NCBI GenBank assembly: GCA_900554135.1
Contig: USFU01000088.1
Coordinates: forward strand, 1 to 7,038
Length of the DNA stretch: 7,038 nt
Source: an uncultured Collinsella sp.
GTDB taxonomy: Bacteria > Actinomycetota > Coriobacteriia > Coriobacteriales > Coriobacteriaceae
Direction: 5' to 3'
Shown: positions 1 through 5,701 of the stretch, one piece after another
Numbering within the stretch: position 1 is the first letter of the stretch
Layout of the letters: the number at the start of each line of letters is the position of its first letter
The notes under the pieces: model-generated
What the model was told of the DNA's origin: nothing
The model's database searches: none
Seen by the model: only the letters and a program-made list of their open reading frames with translations
Made by a program: the position numbers and the translations under genes

Positions 1-124
1 CCCCCCCCCCCCCCCGCACATCCGCCGCCCCCCCCCCCCCGCCCCCCCCCCCCCCCCCCCTTTTTTTCTCTTTTCCTCCCCCCCCCCCCCCCCCCCAACC
101 CCCCCCCCCCCCCCCCCCCCCCCC
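1..124. other. Low-complexity C homopolymer, probable contig-end artefact
   Basis: This stretch is almost entirely C, broken by a few bases near positions 16-30 and by a T-rich patch at 61-80. No coding pattern, promoter or repeat unit can be seen. Runs of G (C on the other strand) with scattered errors are typical of low-signal reads on two-colour sequencers. Such runs can be assembled onto contig ends. It sits at the extreme edge of the window and changes abruptly to normal mixed sequence at 125, which fits an artefact better than a biological C tract. It should not be treated as genomic without read support. Confidence 0.85.
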
Positions 125-249
125 GGAGACCCTCCCTGCCGTCACTTTGTTCGAAGACTTTGTTGCTCGCCGCTTCGCGGCTCGAGGTCCCCGTTCTCCT
201 CGGCGGGGTTGTCTGATGGTCTTGTTGAACTTCGGCCTTTGGCTCAAAG
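125..249. other. Intergenic segment with short hairpins and a direct octamer repeat
   Basis: No supported gene is seen here. Reading frames are short and lack a start with a ribosome binding site. The segment holds a small perfect hairpin, GCCGC-TTC-GCGGC (169-181). A CCCCG/CGGGG pair (189-193 and 204-208) and the octamer ACTTTGTT twice at a 13-base period (144-151, 157-164) are also present. It lies beyond the terminator of the metallophosphoesterase gene and directly beside the artefactual poly-C end. This would fit a dispersed repeat that stopped the assembly, but that cannot be shown from one copy. Confidence 0.4.
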
Positions 250-284
250 AAAAACGGGGGATGCGATCTGCATCCCCCGTTTTT
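250..284 (-). terminator. Strong intrinsic terminator, probably bidirectional
   Basis: A perfect 15-base inverted repeat (250-264 with 270-284) encloses a 5-base loop. The core stem is ACGGGGGATGC, flanked by A5 on one side and T5 on the other. On the minus strand it starts 7 bases after the TAA stop of the metallophosphoesterase gene and so ends that transcript. Because both outer arms are A/T runs, it would also work for a plus-strand transcript entering from the left. Confidence 0.93.
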
Positions 285-291
285 GTTGCGG

Positions 292-759
292 TTACTCTAA
301 GTCAATAAATTTGGTGCTTATGACATGGCCGTCTTTGACGAGCATTCTGGCCATGGTGGGGCCTCGGCTGCCTCTGGGGTAGCTGGCGCTGCCGGGATTG
401 AGGACCAGGCAGCGGCCCACTTGGGCTTCTTTGGTTACGTGGGTGTGACCGTTGATGGCTACGTCTACGGATCCCACGGGCAGGTCTTCGCGGTAGTGGG
501 CTACAGCGAATTTGAGGCCTTCGTAGGTAAAGAGGGCCAGACGGTCAACATCCGGGCCGTAGTCGCGGTAGTAGTCGTTGTTGCCTAGGACCGCTCGCAC
601 GGGGGCGATGGTGCATAGATGCTCGTAATCCATCTCTGAGGTGAGGTCTCCGGCGTGGATGATCAGATCTGCGCCCTTGAGCTCGTCCAGAAGCGCGGGC
701 GAAAGATAGCCGTGGGTGTCCGAGATGATGTCGATGCGCTTGGCGCCTGCACTGTTCAT
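292..759 (-). CDS. YfcE/MJ0936-type metallophosphoesterase
   Basis: The 155-residue product is a small cytosolic calcineurin-like phosphoesterase using two metal ions. Visible motifs, in order, are the Asp14-x-His16 pair in SDTHG, HAGD (Asp38), GNND (Asn60-Asn61), His88 in AVAHY, GHTH (His105, His107) and the NPGS turn (121-124). This is the family order and the usual length for YfcE/MJ0936 proteins, which hydrolyse phosphodiesters in vitro; the physiological substrate is unknown. The frame stays open for 16 more codons upstream. I chose the ATG at 757-759 because AGAAGGGA lies just before it and the SDTHG motif follows at the usual distance. The gene stands alone between two terminators and is therefore probably its own transcription unit. 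The usual HGH site is replaced by AHYR, a mild deviation. Confidence 0.93.
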   Translation of the reverse strand: MNSAGAKRIDIISDTHGYLSPALLDELKGADLIIHAGDLTSEMDYEHLCTIAPVRAVLGNNDYYRDYGPDVDRLALFTYEGLKFAVAHYREDLPVGSVDVAINGHTHVTKEAQVGRCLVLNPGSASYPRGSRGPTMARMLVKDGHVISTKFIDLE

Positions 760-795
760 GAGATCCCTTCTGCAAAACCGATTCGACGTATATAC

Positions 796-843
796 AAAAA
801 GCCCCACGGCTCCGCAGACAATTGGTCTACAGGGCTGCGGGGC
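796..843 (-). terminator. Intrinsic terminator of the response-regulator transcript
   Basis: A 19-base-pair hairpin (arms 801-819 and 825-843, loop 820-824) is followed on the minus strand by five T. Read as minus-strand RNA, 17 of 19 positions pair when G-U wobbles are counted. Read as plus-strand RNA, three mismatches appear. This asymmetry points to the minus strand. It begins 7 bases after the stop codon of the response regulator and separates that operon from the metallophosphoesterase gene. Confidence 0.85.
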
Positions 844-850
844 CAGTGTG

Positions 851-1567
851 CTAGAGGCTCAGGGCCTTCTTGAGCGGCACAACGCGGCGGCGCGAGACCG
901 GCACGCGTTCGTCGACGCCCGTAATGCCCAGTTGGATAGCGCCCGAGGGCACCGTCTCGACATCTGTGACGCACGCCAAGTTGACGATATAGCGACGATG
1001 AACGCGAAAGAAGCCAAAGTCGCAAAGCTTGGCCTCGAACTGCGCCAGCGAAGTCGTCGATAGAAAACGGTCATCGACGGTATAGATACAGGAGTAATCG
1101 TCCTTGGCCATGATGAAGCGAATGTCATCCACGGGAATGAGGACTTTACGGCCGCCCTTTTCCACCGGAATGCGCTCGATGGTGGCTTTGCTGTCCGTGA
1201 CGGGCTTGGCGCGCTGCATGACCTTCTCGATCGCGCGATCCAGGCGTGCCTCCTCAACCGGCTTCATTAGGTAATCGACGGCATCTACGTCGAACGCCTC
1301 GACGGCATGATCGCTATACGCGGTCACAAACACAATCGCCGGTGGATTCTTAAGCTTATGCAGTGCCTCGGCAAGCTGCAGACCGGAAGCACCGGGCATC
1401 GAGATATCGAGAAATACGACATCGACGCGGCTTTCCATCAACATCTCAATGGCGGAGCGGACGCTCGACGCCTCAGTGATCGTGCCGATCTTGCCCGTCT
1501 GCTCGAGCAAGAAGCGAAGTTCCGAACGGGCCGGGGCCTCATCATCCACAATCATCGCACGCAGCAT
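851..1567 (-). CDS. LytTR-family response regulator (LytR/AgrA type)
   Basis: The 239-residue-class cytosolic transcription regulator has an N-terminal receiver domain (about 1-120) and a C-terminal LytTR DNA-binding domain (about 133-236). The receiver has the acidic pair Asp8-Asp9, phosphoacceptor Asp54 in VFLDISMPG, switch Thr82 in FVTAYS and Lys102 in the MKP motif, so it should be phosphorylation-competent. The LytTR domain shows the typical FFRVHRRYIVNL strand (186-197) and the VPVSRRR segment near the C-terminus. I chose the ATG at 1565-1567. A GAAAGG sequence lies 10 bases upstream, and the protein then begins directly at the first receiver strand. A TTG eight codons earlier lacks support. 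The gene is last in the unit, 72 bases after the histidine kinase, its presumed phosphodonor. LytTR proteins usually bind paired direct repeats; no target is evident here. Confidence 0.95.
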   Translation of the reverse strand: MLRAMIVDDEAPARSELRFLLEQTGKIGTITEASSVRSAIEMLMESRVDVVFLDISMPGASGLQLAEALHKLKNPPAIVFVTAYSDHAVEAFDVDAVDYLMKPVEEARLDRAIEKVMQRAKPVTDSKATIERIPVEKGGRKVLIPVDDIRFIMAKDDYSCIYTVDDRFLSTTSLAQFEAKLCDFGFFRVHRRYIVNLACVTDVETVPSGAIQLGITGVDERVPVSRRRVVPLKKALSL

Positions 1568-1598
1568 AGGGATTAAACCTTTCGTCAACAAACTACGC

Positions 1599-1627
1599 TG
1601 GGCATCCGCCGCTTGGCGTTGAGCCCA
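1599..1627 (-). other. Hairpin between kinase and response regulator genes
   Basis: The 72-base gap between kinase and regulator holds a two-part stem: TGGGC/GCCCA outside and CGCC/GGCG inside, with a small internal loop and a 4-base apical loop. No T tract follows, so it is not a standard terminator. It might affect mRNA processing or the ratio of the two proteins. This is weakly supported by structure alone. Confidence 0.4.
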
Positions 1628-1639
1628 TAGCCTTTTATT

Positions 1640-2983
1640 TTACTCTTGAATGTCAAAGATGCTCTCTGACAAATCAAGATGCAGGAGCACTTTGGTGCCC
1701 TTGCCCGGCGCCGATTCGACGCGCGTATAAGAGTGCGGTCCATAAAAGCGATGGATGCGCTCAGAAATATTGTGCATGGCCACGCCGGCGCCGCCGCCTT
1801 GCGGGGAACTGGCATCGGGGCGGGCGGAGCGCTCATCAAACAGCCTGGCGGCGGTGCCCTCGTCCATGCCCACGCCGTTGTCGGCCACGGCAATCAGGAT
1901 TGCGTCGTCGCCGTCTTGATGGACGGTCACATCGATCTGCAGGGCATCGCCATCGCCCATGCCATGCCGCACGGCATTCTCGACAATGGGCTGGATTACA
2001 AAGGCCGGGACCAACGTGTCCTCGACATCCTCGGAGACATCGAAGGTCGCCAGCACGCGGTCCTCGCCAAAGCGCGCCTTCTCAAACGTCAGGTAGCGCT
2101 TGGTCTGGGCAACCTCGCGCGAGACCGGGATAAGCGACCCCGAGTTGTCGAGCGTGGCGCGATAGAACGAGGAGAACTCGCGCAGCAGCTCGCGGGCACG
2201 CAGCGGATCGGTGCGTGTAAACGACGCGATGGTGTTGAGCGTGTTGAACAGAAAGTGCGGATTGATCTGCGCCTGCAGGGCACGCACCTCGGCACGTGCC
2301 GTCAGTTCCTTTTGCACCTCGAGCTCGTGGATGGCGAGCTGCGTGGACAGGATCTCGGCAAAGCCCGAGGCGAGCGCATACTGGGTACGGTCGACGGCGC
2401 GCGGAGTCTTGTAGTAGAACTTGAGCGTGCCGACGGTGCGGTCGCCCACCTTGATGGGCGCGATGATGCCGGCAGGGACCTGGTTGTGCGAGCCGTCCGA
2501 GCCGACGACGTCCACCACGCGGCTGAACGACTGCACGATACCGTGCTCAATGACGTAGCGCGTGGCAAGCGTGTGGATGGGTGAATCGGGCAGCAGCTTT
2601 TCCTCGAACTCGCCCGCGCAGGCCAGCACGTTGCTCTCGTCGGTGATGGCAACGGTCATGGCACGCGTCTCGGGCAGAATACGCTGGCACACCAGGCGCG
2701 CCGACTCCTGCGTCAGGCCGCCCTTAATGTCCTCGAGCATGGCCGAGGCAACCGAGAGCGTCTCCTCGGTGTACTGGGAGCGCACCGAATCGGGGTTGAG
2801 CGTCAAGAAGATAAAGATGCACAGGAAGATACACAGCAGCGCACAGGCGACCACCGTAGCGATCGGCTCGATGCCGGTCGCCAGGGCAAAGATAAAGTAC
2901 GCCAACACGCAAACGGCGCAGACAACGGCGATGATACGAAAGATTGAAATTGAATTATCGCGCTGGGCGCGGCGGTCGATCAT
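1640..2983 (-). CDS. LytS-type sensor histidine kinase (His_kinase/HATPase_c)
   Basis: The 447-residue membrane sensor kinase is the likely partner of the downstream LytTR regulator. Two hydrophobic helices (about 14-36 and 39-62) form the membrane anchor, with almost no extracytoplasmic loop. A GAF-like region of about 75-215 follows and probably senses a cytosolic or membrane-associated cue. The His_kinase domain contains QINPHFLFNTLNTI with phosphoacceptor His243. The ATP-binding domain shows the N box around Glu335-Asn336, DNGVGM (368-373) and the glycine-rich GGGAG (397-401). This is the LytS/YehU-like class rather than the HisKA class, but the usual five-helix 5TM-LYT sensor is replaced by a short anchor. 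The ATG overlaps the glycosyltransferase stop as ATGA, and GGAGG lies 7 bases upstream inside that gene. The two are therefore translationally coupled. The ligand is unknown. Confidence 0.96.
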   Translation of the reverse strand: MIDRRAQRDNSISIFRIIAVVCAVCVLAYFIFALATGIEPIATVVACALLCIFLCIFIFLTLNPDSVRSQYTEETLSVASAMLEDIKGGLTQESARLVCQRILPETRAMTVAITDESNVLACAGEFEEKLLPDSPIHTLATRYVIEHGIVQSFSRVVDVVGSDGSHNQVPAGIIAPIKVGDRTVGTLKFYYKTPRAVDRTQYALASGFAEILSTQLAIHELEVQKELTARAEVRALQAQINPHFLFNTLNTIASFTRTDPLRARELLREFSSFYRATLDNSGSLIPVSREVAQTKRYLTFEKARFGEDRVLATFDVSEDVEDTLVPAFVIQPIVENAVRHGMGDGDALQIDVTVHQDGDDAILIAVADNGVGMDEGTAARLFDERSARPDASSPQGGGAGVAMHNISERIHRFYGPHSYTRVESAPGKGTKVLLHLDLSESIFDIQE

Positions 2984-4167
2984 TCAGCCCCCTCCAGGAT
3001 GCTAATCAGTTGTGCGTCGCGCCAAAGTTCGTCCATGATCTTGGGCCAGAAACTCTGAAAACGCAGGTAGCTTGCGGCGTTTTGACGGGCATAGGTCTTG
3101 GCCTCGTCAATGCCATGGCGCCAGATGCGCAGATATCCCTCGTGCTCGCGGGTAAACATGCTGCGGACCATGGCGGTCTTGCGCACACGATCGTCGAGCT
3201 CGCGCGAGATCCACGGACCCGGATAGGGCATGAGCGATGCCGCCGTAACGGGAATGAGCTCCTTTTGGTGCGCGGCAAACGTCAGCTTGGCCCGCTCGTA
3301 GTACCAGCGGTACACGTCCTGCATAAAGCGCGGCGAGCGCTTCTCGGACTCTGGCGGCAGGTGGCGCACGGTCCACTCGTTATCGAACCACACGTCGTAG
3401 CCAAACATGCGCATGTTAAACAGGTAGTCCAGGTCCTCGCCGCGGGTGATAAACGGGTCGAAGGCCACGCGGGTAAAGGCGCGGGCGTGCAGGGCCATCA
3501 GGCCGCCGCACACGTAGTTGGAGCGCGAGATACGGGTACCCGAAAGCGCCTTTTTCATCCAGCGATTAAACTCGATACGCTTGGTCCACCAGCGATGGCA
3601 AATGCCCGCTTTGTCCGTGGGAGCCAAAGGCGACCCGTCTCGATCATAGAAGTATCCGCTCTTGACCAAAATCGGCAGGCCCTGACGCGTCTGCTGACCC
3701 AGCGCATAGGTCGCGCGCTTCATAAAGTCGGCATCGATGACGGTCTCGTCATCATCCAAAAAGACAACCGCGTCGTGCCCCAGCACCGCCGCGCAGGCAA
3801 GACCCATGTTGCGGATAGCACCGTAGCCGCGCAGGCTCACGCACTCGCCCGAACCCTTGGGCGCGATCTGCGCCACGCGGTCGGCAACACGCGAAGCCTG
3901 AGCATTGGTGACGACAGTGATCTTGAGCGTGGGATGCGCATTAACGATTTCGTGCACGCGACGGGATACGTCACCCGTGGCGAAAATCGGACAGACCACC
4001 AAAAGGATGATGCGCGGAATGTCGCGCACCTGCTCGAGCGAAGTCAGGCAGCGATCGAGTTCCGGGTTGTCAGCGTTGAGCGCTGTCGAGTGATCGTAGG
4101 TGCCGGGAGCGTTTGCTTGGGTATCATCGCCCGCCCAATATGTTGGGATCACAACCGTGGCGTTCAT
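2980..4167 (-). CDS. Family 2 (GT-A fold) glycosyltransferase
   Basis: The 395-residue predicted nucleotide-sugar glycosyltransferase has no clear membrane helix, so it is probably cytosolic or peripheral to the membrane. The N-terminus has the GT-A opening VVIPTYWAG (residues 5-13). The nucleotide/metal site is AVVFLDDDE (133-141), with the acidic cluster Asp138-Asp140 corresponding to the DXD motif. The acceptor half contains NYVCGGLMALHARA (217-230), then TRGEDLDYLFNMR (241-253), the acidic ED motif expected for the catalytic base, and a His269 candidate. A further 120 residues at the C-terminus are of unknown role. I chose the ATG at 4165-4167 because AGGAGG lies 8 bases upstream; an in-frame codon 15 positions earlier would place the start inside the terminator region. 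It is first in the unit with the kinase and regulator. Donor and acceptor sugars cannot be told from sequence; a cell-wall or surface polysaccharide role is an inference. Confidence 0.92.
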   Translation of the reverse strand: MNATVVIPTYWAGDDTQANAPGTYDHSTALNADNPELDRCLTSLEQVRDIPRIILLVVCPIFATGDVSRRVHEIVNAHPTLKITVVTNAQASRVADRVAQIAPKGSGECVSLRGYGAIRNMGLACAAVLGHDAVVFLDDDETVIDADFMKRATYALGQQTRQGLPILVKSGYFYDRDGSPLAPTDKAGICHRWWTKRIEFNRWMKKALSGTRISRSNYVCGGLMALHARAFTRVAFDPFITRGEDLDYLFNMRMFGYDVWFDNEWTVRHLPPESEKRSPRFMQDVYRWYYERAKLTFAAHQKELIPVTAASLMPYPGPWISRELDDRVRKTAMVRSMFTREHEGYLRIWRHGIDEAKTYARQNAASYLRFQSFWPKIMDELWRDAQLISILEGAE

Positions 4168-4189
4168 ACCTTTACCCTCCTTGCAACAC

Positions 4190-4225
4190 AAAAACGGGGC
4201 GCCGCCAAACACAGGCGACGCCCCG
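4190..4225 (-). terminator. Intrinsic terminator in the glycosyltransferase leader, possible attenuator
   Basis: A 12-base-pair stem (arms 4195-4206 and 4214-4225) has a 7-base loop and is followed on the minus strand by TTTTT. The only imperfect position is a U-G wobble in minus-strand RNA, which would be a C-A mismatch on the plus strand, so it is oriented for minus transcripts. It lies about 125 bases after the MFS stop and only 22 bases before the glycosyltransferase start. It either ends the MFS transcript or controls entry into the kinase operon, or both. Confidence 0.88.
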
Positions 4226-4241
4226 CGACCTAGCTGGTTCC

Positions 4242-4247
4242 ATCATA
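4242..4247 (-). promoter_or_regulatory. Candidate -10 box upstream of the glycosyltransferase operon
   Basis: The minus strand reads TGGG-TATGAT-GG here, 5 of 6 matches to TATAAT. No convincing -35 hexamer is found 16-18 bases upstream. The same TGGGYAYRATG context occurs upstream of the MFS and phospholipase-like genes. A transcript from here would begin just before the terminator hairpin at 4190-4225. Confidence 0.4.
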
Positions 4248-4267
4248 CCCACTTGGGCTAAACATTG

Positions 4268-4304
4268 TTTGGAAGTCAGAATGATTTATGCGGCCACTTC
4301 CAAA
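4268..4304. repeat. Inverted repeat TTTGGAAGT / ACTTCCAAA, candidate operator
   Basis: Two perfect 9-base arms (4268-4276 and 4296-4304) are separated by 19 bases, in the intergenic region between the MFS and glycosyltransferase genes. The arms lie 20-60 bases upstream of the candidate -10 box, where an activator could bind. As RNA the stem would be AT-rich and has no T tract, so an operator is more likely than a terminator. No binding protein is known. Confidence 0.45.
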
Positions 4305-4349
4305 AGAGTACTGCGGATAGGCGCAATTGCCGCCCCGCGCTTGGTTGCC

Positions 4350-5600
4350 CTACGCCGCCGCCTGGGCCATGTGGGACAGACGAACTAGCAACAAAAAGCC
4401 AACCACCAGCAGCACGCCAATGGAAAGGACGCCCAGCGACGGGTTGCCGGTCAGCGAGGTGACGACCGACACCAAAAAGGTGCCCATCACACTTGCGTAG
4501 CGGCCAAAGATATCAAAGAAGCCGTAGTACTCGTTGGACTTTTCCTTGGGGATGATGCGGCCAAAGTAGCTGCGGCTGAGCGCCTGCACGCCACCCTGGA
4601 ACAGGCCGACCAAAATGGCGAGCACCCAAAACTCAAAGGCGGTCTTTAAGAAGAACGCCGCAAAGAGCACGATGCCCATGTAGGCGGCGACGGCCACCAT
4701 GATCATGCTGAGCGTGCCCACGCGCCCGGCGAGCTTGCCGTAGATGATGGCGGACGGGAAGGCCACAAACTGCGTGACGAGCAGCGCCAGCACCAGCTGG
4801 GTCGAATCGATGCCCAAGGCCGAGCCGTAGCTGGTTGCCATGGAGATGACCGTATGGACGCCATCGATGTAGAAGAAGAACGCGACCATGTACAGAAGGA
4901 TGGTCTTGTTGCTGGCGATCTCGCGCATGGTATGTCCGACCTCGGAGAACACACCGCCCACGATGTGGCCGAGCGTGTCCTCGGGGCCGCGCTCGCGACC
5001 GTACTTTTGCTTATAGGTACGAATGAGCGGCAAGGTAAAGATGAGCCACCAGGCACCGGTGATGATAAACGACAGGCGCGTCGCCAGCATGGTGGGGATG
5101 CCCAGGGCAGGGCCGCCCATGATGAGCGCCAGGCAGACGATGAACGGCACGGTGGAGCCGATATAGCCCCAGGCGAAGCCCGAGCTGGACACAACATCCA
5201 TGCGCTCGTCGGTAGCGACGTCGGGCAGCATGGCGTCGTAGAACGTCATGGACGAGTTAAGGCCGATGGTGCACAGCACGTAGACGGTCAAAAACGCCAT
5301 GGCGGACATGGGGATGGCCTGCGCAAAGCAAAGCACGAGGCCCGTAAAGAAAAAGCCCATGAAGAACTTGATCTTGTTGCCGGCATAGTCGGCAAGCGCG
5401 CCCAGGATGGGCATGAGCATGGCAATGACCAGTGAAGCGATCGTCTGCGCGTTGCCCCAGGCGACCACGAGGTCGGCAGAGGAAGCGCCGGTATTGATTG
5501 CATTGAAGTAGATGGGCACCACCGAGGTGTTGAGCAGCACGAGGGCCGAGTTGCCCACATCGTACATAACCCAGTTACGCTCGAGCTTGGTGTATTTCAT
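4350..5600 (-). CDS. MFS transporter, UMF1/Atg22-like family
   Basis: The 416-residue integral membrane protein has about twelve hydrophobic segments. The N-terminus KLERNWVMYDVGNSAL (5-20) is the typical UMF1 opening, and the family signature GLFQGGVQALSRSYFGRIIP (332-351) followed by KEKSNEYYGFFDIFGRYAS (352-370) is intact. A charged cytosolic loop around 193-232 separates the two six-helix halves. UMF1 members resemble yeast Atg22, a vacuolar amino-acid effluxer. The substrate in bacteria is not established, and small-solute export is the safest guess. Start: the ATG at 5598-5600 has GAAGGGG 8 bases upstream. The gene follows the phospholipase-like gene after 101 bases holding its own promoter-like box, so it may be transcribed separately. 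It precedes the hairpin at 4190-4225, which probably ends its mRNA. The protein appears full length. Confidence 0.95.
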   Translation of the reverse strand: MKYTKLERNWVMYDVGNSALVLLNTSVVPIYFNAINTGASSADLVVAWGNAQTIASLVIAMLMPILGALADYAGNKIKFFMGFFFTGLVLCFAQAIPMSAMAFLTVYVLCTIGLNSSMTFYDAMLPDVATDERMDVVSSSGFAWGYIGSTVPFIVCLALIMGGPALGIPTMLATRLSFIITGAWWLIFTLPLIRTYKQKYGRERGPEDTLGHIVGGVFSEVGHTMREIASNKTILLYMVAFFFYIDGVHTVISMATSYGSALGIDSTQLVLALLVTQFVAFPSAIIYGKLAGRVGTLSMIMVAVAAYMGIVLFAAFFLKTAFEFWVLAILVGLFQGGVQALSRSYFGRIIPKEKSNEYYGFFDIFGRYASVMGTFLVSVVTSLTGNPSLGVLSIGVLLVVGFLLLVRLSHMAQAAA

Positions 5601-5641
5601 GGACAGGGCCCCTTCGTATTCGCCCGATATGCAGTTAGTTC

Positions 5642-5647
5642 ATCGTA
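5642..5647 (-). promoter_or_regulatory. Candidate -10 box upstream of the MFS gene
   Basis: The minus strand reads TGGGG-TACGAT-GA, matching 4 of 6 bases of TATAAT, 41 bases before the MFS start codon. It resembles the boxes at 4242-4247 and 6679-6684. No clear -35 is present, so the call rests mainly on recurrence and position. Confidence 0.35.
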
Positions 5648-5701
5648 CCCCAATTGTCCAGAGGCGCCGGTAAGGATTCGGCAAAGGGGCACGCACGAGC
5701 C

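Noticed and set aside
1..124. The C-rich tract as a biological repeat or i-motif-forming element
   Set aside because: Its position at the very edge, its irregular errors and the abrupt border fit a sequencing artefact better.
1593..1628. An 11-codon reading frame in the gap between kinase and response regulator
   Set aside because: The AAAAGG before it is only two bases from the ATG, and the frame falls within the hairpin. Chance is sufficient.
1679..2584. Long plus-strand open frame antisense to the kinase
   Set aside because: It is the shadow of the high-GC kinase gene; its translation has no recognisable domain, while the minus frame has all kinase motifs.
2944..4233. Long plus-strand open frame antisense to the glycosyltransferase
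   Set aside because: The minus frame carries the GT-A motifs and a perfect ribosome binding site; the plus frame has neither and runs through the terminator.
4172..4246. A 24-codon minus-strand reading frame (ATG ATG start) that runs through the leader terminator and stops at the glycosyltransferase ribosome binding site, as a leader peptide
   Set aside because: It has no properly spaced Shine-Dalgarno sequence, its start overlaps the candidate -10 box, and its codons show no amino-acid run typical of attenuator peptides.
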